A DNA stretch of 64,000 bases, taken from assembly GCA_040954595.2 (NCBI GenBank), contig CM082589.2, positions 10,292,001 through 10,356,000 of the forward strand, written 5' to 3'. The first letter of the stretch is position 1. Each line of letters begins with the position of its first letter. Below, piece after piece: positions 1 through 12,040 of the stretch. The DNA is from Balanoglossus misakiensis (Eukaryota; Hemichordata). The notes below the pieces were generated by a model. The model ran no database searches and was not told the origin of the DNA. It saw nothing but the letters and a program-made list of their open reading frames with translations. The translations under genes were made by a program, and so were the position numbers.

Positions 1-509
1 GATTTGCAAAGTCGAACATTGGTCATTTTGATGATTTTCACCCATTTTTTTTTTTCAAAAATCGACGAACCCATAATTTTTTTTCAAAATCGACGAAATT
101 TTGAGATTTTGCAAAGTCGAAAATTTGTCATTTTTTGATGATTTTCATCCATGTTTTTTTTCACAATTCAACGAACCCATGATTGTTTTCAAAATCGACG
201 AAATTTTGAGATTTTGCAAGAACCCATGATTTTTTTCAAATTCGACGAAATTTTGAGATTTTGCAAAGTCGAAAATTTGTCATTTTTTGATGATTTTCAC
301 CCATGATTTTTTGCAAAAATCGACGAACCCATGATTTTTTTCCAAAATCGACGAAATTTTGAGATTTTGCAAAGTCGAAAATTTGTCATTTTTTGATGAT
401 TTTCATCCATGTTTTTTTTTTCAAAATTCAACGAACCCATGATTTTTTTCAAAATCGACGAAATTTTGAGATTTTGCAAGAACCCATGATTTTTTTCAAA
501 ATCGACGAA
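1..509 (-). repeat. 78-bp satellite array, reverse orientation
   Basis: Seen directly: the strand reads GATTTTGCAAAGTCGAAAATT, then TTTTTTGATGATTTTCACCCATG, the reverse complement of the monomer that fills the rest of the window. It contains roughly five full monomers plus several ~30-bp truncated units (AACCCATGATTTTTTTC followed directly by AAAATCGACGAA). Monomers here differ from each other by many indels in the T tracts and by substitutions, as in the adjacent 520-4,110 zone, and no higher-order period is visible. The segment runs off the left edge, so its full length is unknown. No gene is present. Confidence 0.95.
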
Positions 510-547
510 ATATTGAGGGTTCGTCGATTTTTGAAAAAAAACATGGG
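483..547. repeat. Palindromic head-to-head satellite junction
   Basis: The array changes orientation here. The left arm (483-509) reads CCCATGATTTTTTTC then AAAATCGACGAA. The right arm (520-547) reads TTCGTCGATTTTTG then AAAAAAAACATGGG. The two are near-perfect reverse complements around a 10-bp spacer (510-519, ATATTGAGGG). Each arm corresponds to the truncated ~30-bp unit of the satellite. Such a junction can arise by inversion, by fold-back synthesis or by fusion of two sister arrays; the sequence alone does not say which. Confidence 0.9.
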
Positions 548-940
548 AGAAAATCTTCAAAAAATGGGAATTTTGTCGATTTTTGAAAAAAAAAATCATG
601 GGTGAAAATCATCAAAAAATGACAAATTTTCGACTTTGCAAAATCTCAAAATTTCGTCGATTTTTGAGAAAAATCATGGGTGAAAATCATCAAAAAATGA
701 CAAATTTTCGACTTTGCAAAATCTCAAAATTTCGTCGATTTTTGAAAAAAAACATGGATGAAAATCATCGAAAAATGACAAATTTTCGACTGCAAAATCT
801 CAAAATTTTGTCGATTTTGAAAAAAGTATGGGTTCGTCGATTTTTAAAAAAAATCATGGGTGAAAATCATCAAAAAATGACAAATTTTCGACTTTGCAAG
901 AACTTCGAGATTTTCGTCGATTTTTGAAAAAAAAAATCGT

Positions 941-951
941 GGGGGGGGGGG
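941..951 (+). repeat. Poly-G tract (11 G) in monomer variant
   Basis: Where the canonical monomer reads CATGGGTG, this copy reads CGTG followed by a continuous G run. The change CATGGGTG to CGTGGGGG followed by slippage would explain it. First of four such tracts in the window. Confidence 0.97.
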
Positions 952-1704
952 AAATCATAAAAAAATGACAAATTTTCGACTTTGCAAAATCTCAAAATAT
1001 CGTCGATTTTGGAAAAAAAAACATGGGTTCGTCGAAAAAAAAACATGGGTGAAAATCATCAAAAAATGACAAATTTTCGACTTTGCAAAATCTCAAAAGT
1101 CCGTCGATTTAAAAAAAAAACATGGGTGAAAATCTTCAAAAAATGACAAATTTTCGACTTTGCAAAAACTCAAAATTTCGTCGATTTTTGAAAAAAAATG
1201 GGTGAAAATCATCAAAAAATGACAAATTTTCGACTGCACAATCTTAAAATTTCGTAAATTTTTGAAAAAAAATCATGGGTAAAAATCATCAATAAATGAA
1301 AAATGTTCGACTTTGCAAAATCTCAAAATTTCGTCGATTTTTGAAAAAAATCATGGGTGAAAATCATCAAAAAATGACAAATTTTCGACTTTGCAAAATT
1401 TTCAAAAATTCGTCGATTTTTGAAAAAAAAATGGGTTATAGCTGATGAAAATCATCAACAAATGACAAATTTTTGACTGCAAAATCTCAAAATTTCGTCG
1501 ATTTTTGAAAAAAAAACATGGATGAAAATCATCAAAAAATGACAAATTTTCGACTGCAAAATCTCAAAATTTTGTCGATTTTGAAAAAAGTATGGGTTCG
1601 TCGATTTTTAAAAAAAATCATGGCTGAAAATCATCAAAAACTGACAAATTTTCGACTTTGCAAGAACTTCGAGATTTTCGTCGATTTTTGAAAAAAAAAA
1701 TCGT

Positions 1705-1722
1705 GGGGGGGGGGGGGGGGGG
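1705..1722 (+). repeat. Poly-G tract (18 G), longest in window
   Basis: Same monomer position as the tract at 941 and the same flanks (AAAATCGTG before, AATCATAAAAAAATGAC after), so the two are homologous copies that differ by seven G. The length may also be affected by sequencing error in homopolymers. Confidence 0.95.
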
Positions 1723-2667
1723 AATCATAAAAAAATGACAAATTTTCGACTTTGCAAAATCTCAATATATCGTCGATTTTGGAAAAAAAAAAACATGGGT
1801 TCGTCGAAAAAAAAACGGGTGAAAATCATCAAAAAATGACAAATTTTCGAATTTGCAAAATCTCAAAAGTCCGTCGATTTTGAAAAAAAACATGGGTGAA
1901 AATCTTCAAAAAATGATTCTTGAAAAAAAAATGGGTGAAAATCATCAAAAATGACAAAGTTTCGACTTTGCAAAATCTCAAAATTTCATCGATTTCTGAA
2001 AAAAATCATAGGGGAAAATCATCAAAAAATGACAAATTTTCGACTGCAAAATCTTAAAATTTCGTCAATTTTTGAAAAAAATCATGGGTAAAAATCATCA
2101 ATAAATGAAAAATTTTCGACTTTGCAAAATCTCAAAATTTCGTCGATTTTTGAAAAAAATCATGGGTGAAAATCATCAAAAAATGACAAATTTTCGACTT
2201 TGCAAAATTTTCAAAAATTCGTTGATTTTTGAAAAAAAAATGGGTTATAGCTTATGAAAATCATCAACAAATGACAAATTTTCGACTTTGCAAAATCTCA
2301 AAATTTCGTCGATTTTGAAAAAAATCATGGGTTCGTCGATTTTTGAAAAAAAACATGGGTGAAAATCTTCAAAAAATGACAAATTTTCGACTTTGCAAAA
2401 ACTGAAAATTTCGTCGATTTTTGAAAAAAATAATGAGTGAAAATCATCAAAAAAGACAAAGTTTCGACTTTGCAAAATCTCAAAATTTCGTCGATTTCTG
2501 AAAAAAATCATGGGTAAAATCGTCAAAAAAAGACAGATTTTCGACAGCAAAATCTTAAAATTTCGTCAATTTTTGAAAAAAAATCATGGGTAAAAATCAT
2601 CAAAAAATGACAAATTTTCGACTTTGCAAAATCTCAAAATTTCGTCAATTTTTGAAAAAAAAATCGT

Positions 2668-2680
2668 GGGGGGGGGGGGG
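2668..2680 (+). repeat. Poly-G tract (13 G)
   Basis: Same CGTG-to-G-run conversion, here following GTCAATTTTTG. The downstream sequence AAATCATCAAAAAAATG is the normal monomer continuation. Confidence 0.96.
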
Positions 2681-2865
2681 AAATCATCAAAAAAATGACA
2701 AATTTTCGACTTTGCAAAATTTTGAAAAATTCGTCGATTTAAAAAAAAAAACATGGGTTCGTCCATTTTTGAAAAAAAAAACATGGGTGAAAATCATCAA
2801 CAAATGACAAATGTTCAACTTTGCAAAATCTCAAAATTTCGTCGATTTTTGAAAAAAAAAATCGT

Positions 2866-2877
2866 GGGGGGGGGGGG
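2866..2877 (+). repeat. Poly-G tract (12 G)
   Basis: Fourth poly-G monomer, about 198 bp after the previous one. The two share flanking context, including an ACATGGGTTCGTCC truncated unit downstream (2,751 and 2,951), so this is a local two-copy higher-order duplication of ~198 bp. Confidence 0.96.
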
Positions 2878-4109
2878 AAATCATCAAAAAAATTACAAAT
2901 TTTCGACTTAACAAAATTTTCAAAAATTCGTCGATTTTTGAAAAAAAAAAACATGGGTTCGTCCATTTTTGAAAAAAAAAACATGGGTGAAAATCATCAA
3001 CAAATGACAAATGTTCAACTTTGCAAAATCTCAAAATATTGTCGATTTTTGAAAAAAAATCATGGGTTCGTTGATTTTTGAAAAAAAAACGGGTGAAAAT
3101 CATCAAAAAATTACAAATTTTCGTCTTTGCAAAATCTCAAAATTTCGTCGATTTTTGAAAAATAAAATCATGGGTAAAAATCATCAAAAAAATACAAATT
3201 TTCGACTTTGCAAAATCTAAAAATTTTGTCGATTTTTGAAAAAAATCATGGGTGAAAATCATCAAAAAATGACAAATTTTCGACTTTGCAAAATCTCAAA
3301 ATTTCGTAGATTTTTGAAAAAAAATCATGGGTTCGTTGATTTTTGAAAAAAAAACATGGGTGAAAATCATCAAAAAATTACAAATTTTCGAATTTGCAAA
3401 ATCTCAAAATTTCGTCGATTTTTGAAAAAAAAACATGGGTGAAAATCATCAAAAAATGACAAATTTTCGACTTTGCAAAATCTCAAAATTTCGTAAATTT
3501 TTGAAAAAAAGTCATGGGTGAAAATCATAAAAAAATTACAAATTTTCGTCTTTGCAAAATCTCAAAATTTCGTCGATTTTTGAAAAAAAAAATCATGGGT
3601 AAAAATCATCAAAAAATTACAAATTTTCGACTTTGCAAAATCTAAAAATTTTGTCGATTTTTGAAAAAAATCATGGGTGAAAATCATCAAAAAATGACAA
3701 ATTTTCGACTTTGCAAAATCTCAAAATTTCGTCGATTTTTGAAAAAAATCATGGGTTCGTTCAATTTTGAAAAAAAAACATGGGTGAAAATCATCAAAAA
3801 ATTACAAATTTTCGACTTTGCAAAATCTCAAAATTTTGTCGATTTTTGAAAAAAAATCATGGGTGAAAATCATTAATAAATGACAAATTTTCGACTTTGC
3901 AAAATCTCAAAATTTCGTCGATTTTTGAAAAAAAATCATGGGTGAAAATCATCAAAAAATTACAAATTTTCGACTTTGCAAAATCTCAAAATTTCGTCGA
4001 TTTTTGAGAAAAATCATGGGTGAAAATCATCAAAAAATGACAAATTTTCGACTTTGCAAAATCTCAAAATTTTGTCGATTTTTGAAAAAAAATCATGGGT
4101 TCGTTGATT

Positions 4110-5680
4110 TTTGAAAAAAAACATGGGTGAAAATCATCAAAAAATTACAAATTTTCGAATTTGCAAAATCTCAAAATTTCGTCGATTTTGGAAAAAAAAA
4201 CATGGGTGAAAATCATCAAAAAATTACAAATTTTCGACTTTGCAAAATCTCAAAATTTCGTAGATTTTGGAAAAAAAAAATCATGGGTTCGTCGATTTTT
4301 GAAAAAAATCATGGGTGAAAATCATCAAAAAATGACAAATTTTCGTCTTTGCAAATCCCAAAATTTGGTCGATTTTTGAAAAACAAAATCATGGGAAAAA
4401 ATCATCAAAAAATGACAAATTTTCGACTTTGCAAAATCTCAAAATTTCGTAAATTTTTGAAAAAAAGTCATGGGTGAAAATCATCAAAAAATTACAAATT
4501 TTCGTCTTTGCAAAAATCTCAAAATTTCGTCGATTTTTGAAAAAAAAAATCATGGGTAAAAAATCATCAAAAATTACAAATTTTCGACTTTGCAAAATCT
4601 AAAAATTTTGTCGATTTTTGAAAAAAACAATCATGGTGAAAATCATCAAAAAATGACAAATTTTCGACTTTGCAAAATCTCAAAATGTCAATTTTTTAAA
4701 AAAATCATGAGTTCGTTGATTTTAAAAAAAAAAACATTGGTGTCAATTTTTTAAAAAAATCATGGGTTCGTTGATTTTTAAAAAAAAACATTGGTGAAAA
4801 TCATCAAAAAATTACAAATTTTCGACTTTGCAAAATCTCAAAATTTCGTACATTTTGAAAAAAAATCATGGGTGAAAATCATCAAAAAATGACAAATTTT
4901 TCGTCTTTGCAAAATCTCAAAATTTCGTCATTTTTTAAAAAAAAATCATGGTGAAAATCATCAAAAAATTACAAATTTTCGACTTTGCAAAATCTCAAAA
5001 TTTTGTCGATTTTTGAAAAAAAATCATGGGTTCGTTGATTTTGAAAAAAAACATGGGTGAAAATCATCAAAAAATTACAAATTTCGAATTTGCAAAATCT
5101 CAAAATTTCGTCGATTTTTGAAAAAAAAAACATGGGTGAAAATCATCAAAAAATGACAAATTTTCGACTTTGCAAAATCTCAAAATTTCGTAAATTTTTG
5201 AAAAAAAGTCATGGGTGAAAATCATCAAAAAATTAAAAAGTTTCGTCTTTGCAAAATCTCAAAAAAATCGTCGATTTTTGAAAAAAAAATCATGGGTAAA
5301 AATCATCAAAAAATTACAAATTTTCGACTTTGCAAAATCTAAAAATTTTGTCGATTTTTGAAAAAAATCATGGGTGAAAATCATCAAAAAATGACAAATT
5401 TTCGACTTTGCAAAATCTCAAATTTCGTCGATTTTTGAAAAAAATCATGGGTGAAAATCATCAAAAAATGACAAATTTTCGACTTTGCAAAATCTCAAAA
5501 TTTCGTAAATTTTTGAAAAAAGTCATGGGTGAAAATCATCAAAAAATTAAAAAGTTTCGTCTTTGCAAAATCTCAAAATTTCGTCGATTTTTGAAAAAAA
5601 AATCATGGGTAAAAATCATCAAAAAATTACAAATTTTCGACTTTGCAAAATCTCAAAATTTCGTCGATTTTTGAGAAAAA
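4110..5680 (+). repeat. HOR A, diverged copy
   Basis: Satellite in the same order of variant monomers as the two better-preserved copies at 6,310 and 7,973. Diagnostic markers are TTCGAATTTGC, GATTTTGG before the A tract, CTTTGCAAATCCCAAAATTTGG, AAAAACAAAATC, CAAAATGTCAATTTTTT and AAAACATTGGTG. The offset to the next copy is about 2,211 bp and holds over 4,127-4,930. After that this copy lacks part of the unit (the AAATTGTCGAC monomer), so it is shorter or rearranged. No gene. Confidence 0.75.
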
Positions 5681-6310
5681 TCATAGGAAAAAATTATCAA
5701 AAAATGACAAATTTCGACTTTGCAAAATCTCAAAATTTCGTCGATTTTTGAAAAAAAATCATGGGTGAAAATCATCAAAAAATGACAAATTTTCGACTTT
5801 GCAAAATCTTAAATTCGTCGATTTTTGAAAAAAATCATGGGTGAAAATCATCAAAAAATGACAAATTTTTTGACTTTGCAAAATCTCAAAATTTCGTCGA
5901 TTTTTGAGAAAAATCATGGGTGAAAATCATCAAAAAATGACAAATTTTCGTCTTTGCAAAATCTCAAAATTTGGTCGATTTTTGAAAAAAAAAATCATGG
6001 GTAAAAATCATCAAAAAATGACAAATTTTCGACTTTGCAAAATCTCAAATTTCGTCGATTTTTGAAAAGAATCATGGGTGAAAATCATCAAAAATGACAA
6101 ATTTTCGACTTTGCAAAATCTCAAAATTTCGTCGATTTTTGAGAAAAATCATGGTGAAAATCATCAAAAAATTACAAATTTTCGACTTTGCAAAATCTCA
6201 AAATTTCGTCGATTTTTGAGAAAAATCATGGGTGAAAATCATCAAAAAATGACAAATCTTCGACTTTGCAAAATCTCAAAATTTTGTCGATTTTGAAAAA
6301 AAATCATGGG
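5515..6310 (+). repeat. HOR B, partial copy
   Basis: Contains the rare marker monomers AATTAAAAAGTTTCG, ATCATAGGAAAAAATTATC, CTTAAATTCGTCG and GAAAAGAATCATGGG in the same order as the fuller copies starting at about 9,540 and 12,040, but with missing monomers. It links the diverged HOR A copy to the first well-preserved one. No gene. Confidence 0.7.
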
Positions 6311-7970
6311 TTCGTTGATTTTTGAAAAAAAACATGGGTGAAAATCATCAAAAAATTACAAATTTTCGAATTTGCAAAATCTCAAAATTTCGTCGATTTT
6401 GGAAAAAAAACATGGGTGAAAATCATCAAAAAATTACAAATTTTCGACTTTGCAAAATCTCAAAATTTCGTAGATTTTGGAAAAAAAATCATGGGTTCGT
6501 CGATTTTTGAAAAAAATCATGGGTGAAATCATCAAAAAATGACACATTTTCGTCTTTGCAAAATCCCAAAATTTGGTCGATTTTTGAAAAACAAAATCAT
6601 GGGAAAAAATCATCAAAAAATGACAAATTTTCGACTTTGCAAAATCTCAAAATTTCGTAAATTTTTGAAAAAAAGTCATGGGTGAAAATCATCAAAAAAT
6701 TACAAATTTTCGTCTTTGCAAAATCTCAATATTTCGTCGATTTTTGAAAAAAAAAATCATGGGTAAAAATCATCAAAAAATTACAAATTTTCGACTTTGC
6801 AAAATCTAAAAATTTTGTCGATTTTTGAAAAAAACAATCATGGTGAAAATCATCAAAAAATGACAAATTTTCGACTTTGCAAAATCTCAAAATGTCAATT
6901 TTTTAAAAAAATCATGAGTTCGTTGATTTTAAAAAAAAAACATTGGTGTCAATTTTTAAAAAAAATCATGGGTTCGTTGATTTTTAAAAAAAAACATTGG
7001 TGAAAATCATCAAAAAATTACAAATTTTCGACTTTGCAAAATCTCAAAATTTCGTACATTTTTGAAAAAAAATCATGGGTGAAAATCATCAAAAAATGAC
7101 AAATTTTCGTCTTTGCAAAATCTCAAAATTTCGTCATTTTTTAAAAAAAAATCATGGTGAAAATCATCAAAAATGACAAATTGTCGACTTTGCAAAATCT
7201 AAAAATTTTGTCGATTTTTGAAAAAAAATCATGGGTGAAAATAATCAAAAATGACAAATTTTCGACTTTGCAAAATCTCAAAATTTCGTCGATTTTTTGA
7301 AAAAAATCATGGGTGAAAATCATCAAAAAATGACAAATTTTCGACTTTGCAAAATCTCACAATTTTGTCGATTTTTGAAAAAAAATCATGGGTTCGTTGA
7401 TTTTTGAAAAAAACATGGGTGAAAATCATCAAAAAATTACAAATTTTCGAATTTGCAAAATCTCAAAATTTCGTCGATTTTTGAAAAAAAAAACATGGGT
7501 GAAAATCATCAAAAAATGACAAATTTTCGACTTTGCAAAATCTCAAAATTTCGTAAATTTTTGAAAAAAAGTCATGGGTGAAAATCATCAAAAAATTAAA
7601 AAGTTTCGTCTTTGCAAAATCTCAAAAAATCGTCGATTTTTGAAAAAAAAAATCATGGGTAAAAATCATCAAAAAATTACAAATTTTCGACTTTGCAAAA
7701 TCTAAAAATTTTGTCGATTTTTGAAAAAAATCATGGGTGAAAATCATCAAAAAATGACAAATTTTCGACTTTGCAAAATCTCAAAATTTCGTCGATTTTT
7801 GAAAAAAATCATGGGTGAAAATCATCAAAAAATGACAAATTTTCGACTTTGCAAAATCTCAAAATTTCGTAAATTTTTGAAAAAAAGTCATGGGTGAAAA
7901 TCATCAAAAAATTAAAAAGTTTCGTCTTTGCAAAATCTCAAAATTTCGTCGATTTTTGAAAAAAAATCAT
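6310..7970 (+). repeat. HOR A, copy 1 (~1.66 kb)
   Basis: First of two adjacent near-identical units. Open-frame landmarks at 6,322 and 6,797 recur at 7,985 and 8,461 (offset 1,663-1,664), and the whole monomer order matches: TTCGAATTTGC, GATTTTGG, CCCAAAATTTGG, GTCATGGGTG with AAATTTTTG, AAAACAATCATGGTG, GTCAATTTTTT with ACATTGG, AAATTGTCGAC, then GTTTCG with CTCAAAAAATCG. About 20 monomers plus truncated units. No gene. Confidence 0.88.
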
Positions 7971-7972
7971 GG

Positions 7973-9640
7973 GTTCGTTGATTTTTGAAAAAAAACATGG
8001 GTGAAAATCATCAAAAAATTACAAATTTTCGAATTTGCAAAATCTCAAAATTTCGTCGATTTTGGAAAAAAAAACGTGTGAAAATCATCAAAAAATTACA
8101 AATTTTCGACTTTGCAAAATCTCAAAATTTCGTAGATTTTGGAAAAAAAAATCATGGGTTCGTCGATTTTTGAAAAAAATCATGGGTGAAAATCATCAAA
8201 AAATGACAAATTTTCGTCTTTGCAAAATCCCAAAATTTGGTCGATTTTTGAAAAACAAAATCATGGGAAAAAATCATCAAAAAATGACAAATTTTCGACT
8301 TTGCAAAATCTCAAAATTTCGTAAATTTTTGAAAAAAAGTCATGGGTGAAAATCATCAAAAAATTACAAATTTTCGTCTTTGCAAAATCTCAAAATTTCG
8401 TCGATTTTTGAAAAAAAAAATCATGGGTAAAAATCATCAAAAAATTACAAATTTTCGACTTTGCAAAATCTAAAAATTTTGTCGATTTTTGAAAAAAACA
8501 ATCATGGTGAAAATCATCAAAAAATGACAAATTTTCGACTTTGCAAAATCTCAAAATGTCAATTTTTTAAAAAAATCATGAGTTCGTTGATTTTAAAAAA
8601 AAACATTGGTGTCAATTTTTTAAAAAAATCATGGGTTCGTTGATTTTTAAAAAAAAACATTGGTGAAAATCATCAAAAAATTACAAATTTTCGACTTTGC
8701 AAAATCTCAAAATTTCGTACATTTTTGAAAAAAAATCATGGGTGAAAATCATCAAAAAATGACAAATTTTCGTCTTTGCAAAATCTCAAAATTTCGTCAT
8801 TTTTTAAAAAAAAATCATGGTGAAAATCATCAAAAAATGACAAATTGTCGACTTTGCAAAATCTAAAAATTTTGTCGATTTTTGAAAAAAATCATGGGTG
8901 AAAATAATCAAAAAATGACAAATTTTCGACTTTGCAAAATCTCAAAATTTCGTCGATTTTTGAAAAAAATCATGGGTGAAAATCATCAAAAAATGACAAA
9001 TTTTCGACTTTGCAAAATCTCACAATTTTGTCGATTTTTGAAAAAAAATCATGGGTTCGTTGATTTTTGAAAAAAAACATGGGTGAAAATCATCAAAAAA
9101 TTACAAATTTTCGAATTTGCAAAATCTCAAAATTTCGTCGATTTTTGAAAAAAAAAACATGGGTGAAAATCATCAAAAAATGACAAATTTTCGACTTTGC
9201 AAAATCTCAAAATTTCGTAAATTTTTGAAAAAAAGTCATGGGTGAAAATCATCAAAAAATTAAAAAGTTTCGTCTTTGCAAAATCTCAAAAAATCGTCGA
9301 TTTTTGAAAAAAAAAATCATGGGTAAAAATCATCAAAAAATTACAAATTTTCGACTTTGCAAAATCTAAAAATTTTGTCGATTTTTGAAAAAAATCATGG
9401 TGAAAATCATCAAAAAATGACAAATTTTCGACTTTGCAAAATCTCAAAATTTCGTCGATTTTTGAAAAAAATCATGGGTGAAAATCATCAAAAAATGACA
9501 AATTTTCGACTTTGCAAAATCTCAAAATTTCGTAAATTTTTGAAAAAAAGTCATGGGTGAAAATCATCAAAAAATTAAAAAGTTTCGTCTTTGCAAAATC
9601 TCAAAATTTCGTCGATTTTTGAAAAAAAAATCATGGGTAA
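7973..9640 (+). repeat. HOR A, copy 2 (~1.66 kb)
   Basis: Tandem duplicate of the preceding unit. Differences are isolated substitutions and A-tract length changes (for example AAAACGTGTGAAAATC at 8,072 where copy 1 has ACATGGGTG). The match to copy 1 ends near 9,635, where this copy continues GGGTAAAAATC and copy 1 continues GGGTTCGTTG. From about 8,790 onward the sequence also matches 36,590 onward. Confidence 0.88.
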
Positions 9641-12040
9641 AAATCATCAAAAAATTACAAATTTTCGACTTTGCAAAATCTAAAAATTTTGTCGATTTTT
9701 GAAAAAAATCATGGGTGAAAATCATCAAAAAATGACAAATTTTCGACTTTGCAAAATCTCAAAATTTCGTCGATTTTTGAAAAAAATCATGGGTGAAAAT
9801 CATCAAAAAATGACAAATTTTCGACTTTGCAAAATCTTAAATTTCGTCGATTTTTGAAAAAAATCATGGGTGAAAATCATCAAAAAATGACAAATTTTTG
9901 ACTTTGCAAAATCTCAAAATTTCGTCGATTTTTGAGAAAAATCATAGGAAAAAATTATCAAAAAATGACAAATTTTCGACTTTGCAAAATCTCAAAATTT
10001 CGTCGATTTTTGAAAAAAATCATGGGTGAAAATCATCAAAAAATGACAAATTTTCGACTTTGCAAAATCTTAAATTTCGTCGATTTTTGAAAAAAATCAT
10101 GGGTGAAAATCATCAAAAAATGACAAATTTTTGACTTTGCAAAATCTCAAAATTTCGTCGATTTTTGAGAAAAATCATGGGTGAAAATCATCAAAAAATG
10201 ACAAATTTTCGTCTTTGCAAAATCTCAAAATTTGGTCGATTTTTGAAAAAAAAAATCATGGGTAAAAATCATCAAAAAATGACAAATTTTCGACTTTGCA
10301 AAATCTCAAATTTCGTCGATTTTTGAAAAGAATCATGGGTGAAAATCATCAAAAAATGACAAATTTTCGACTTTGCAAAATCTCAAAATTTCGTCGATTT
10401 TTGAGAAAAATCATGGGTGAAAATCATCAAAAAACGACAAATTTTCGTCTTTGCAAAATCTCAAAATTTCGTCGATTTTTGAAAAAAATCATGGGTGAAA
10501 ATCATCAAAAAATGACAATTTTTTGTCTTTGCAAAATCTCAAAATTTGGTCGATTTTTGAAAAACAAAATCATGGGAAAAAATCATCAAAAAATGACAAA
10601 TTTTCGACTTTGCAAAATCTCAAAATTTCGTCGATTTTGGAAAAAAAAACATGGGTGAAAATCATCAAAAAATGACAAATTTTCGAATTTGCAAAATCTC
10701 AAAATTTCGTCGATTTTTGAAAAAAATCATGGGTTCGTTCAATTTTGAAAAAAAACATGGGTGAAAATCATCAAAAAATTACAAATTTTCGACTTTGCAA
10801 AATCTCAAAATTTTGTCGATTTTTGAAAAAAAATCATGGGTGAAAATCATTAATAAATGACAAATTTTCGACTTTGCAAAATCTCAAAATTTTGTCGATT
10901 TTTGAAAAAAAATCATGGGTTCGTTGATTTTTGAAAAAAAACATGGGTGAAAATCATCAAAAAATTACAAATTTTCGAATTTGCAAAATCTCAAAATTTT
11001 GTCGATTTTTGAAAAAAATCATGGGTGAAAATCATCAAAAAATGACACATTTTCGACTTTGCAAAATCTCAAAATTTCGTCGATTTTTGAAAAAAATCAT
11101 GGGTGAAAATCATCAAAAAATGACAAATTTTCGACTTTGCAAAATCTCAAAATTTCGTCGATTTTTGAAAAAAATCATGGGTTCGTTCAATTTTGAAAAA
11201 AAATATGGGTGAAAATCATCAAAAAATTACAAATTTTCGTCTTTGCAAAATCTCAAAATTTCGTCGATTTTTGAAAAAAAAAATCATGGGTAAAAATCAT
11301 CAAAAAATTACAAATTTTCGACTTTGCAAAATCTCAAAATTTTGTCGATTTTTGAAAAAAAATCATGGGTGAAAATCATTAATAAATGACAAATTTTCGA
11401 CTTTGCAAAATCTCAAAATTTCGTCGATTTTTGAAAAAAAATCATGGGTGAAAATCATCAAAAAATTACAAATTTTCGACTTTGCAAAATCTCAAAATTT
11501 CGTCGATTTTTGAGAAAAATCATGGGTGAAAATCATCAAAAAATGACAAATTTTCGACTTTGCAAAATCTCAAAATTTTGTCGATTTTTGAAAAAAAATC
11601 ATGGGTTCGTTGATTTTTGAAAAAAAACATGGGTGAAAATCATCAAAAAATTACAAATTTTCGAATTTGCAAAATCTCAAAATTTCGTCGATTTTTGAAA
11701 AAAATCATGGGTGAAAATCATCAAAAAATGACAAATTTTCGACTTTGCAAAATCTCAAAATTTCGTCGATTTTTGAAAAAAATCATGGGTTCGTTCAATT
11801 TTGAAAAAAAATATGGGTGAAAATCATCAAAAAATTACAAATTTTCGTCTTTGCAAAATCTCAAAATTTCGTCGATTTTTGAAAAAAAAAATCATGGGTA
11901 AAAATCATCAAAAAATTACAAATTTTCGACTTTGCAAAATCTCAAAATTTCGTCGATTTTTGAAAAAAATCATGGGTGAAAATCATCAAAAAATGACAAA
12001 TTTTCGACTTTGCAAAATCTCAAAATTTCGTAAATTTTTG
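9540..12040 (+). repeat. HOR B, copy 1 (~2.5 kb)
   Basis: Satellite unit repeated at an offset of about 2,498 bp. Markers in order: AATTAAAAAGTTTCG, CTTAAATTTCG, ATCATAGGAAAAAATTATC, a second CTTAAATTTCG, AAAATTTGGTCG, CTCAAATTTCG with GAAAAGAATC, AAAACGACAAATTTTCG, GACAATTTTTTG, AAAAACAAAATC and GATTTTGG, then units with TTCAATTTTG and CATTAATAAATG. The frame landmark at 10,296 recurs at 12,794 and 38,102. No gene. Confidence 0.88.

Larger units (their letters stand above)
520..4110 (+). repeat. Diverged, heterogeneous satellite zone
   Basis: Forward-oriented 78-bp monomers mixed with ~30-bp truncated units. Compared with the array right of ~6 kb, neighbouring monomers here carry many private changes: A-tract lengths from 6 to 12, deletions inside GATTTTTG, GATTCTTG, CTGCACAATCTT, and insertions such as GGGTTATAGC (near 1,435 and 2,233). 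Two ~780-bp stretches (about 735-1,450 and 1,505-2,240) resemble each other in monomer order, including the poly-G monomer and the GGGTTATAGC insertion, suggesting an old degraded higher-order duplication. No gene is seen; open frames are short and repeat-derived. Confidence 0.9.
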
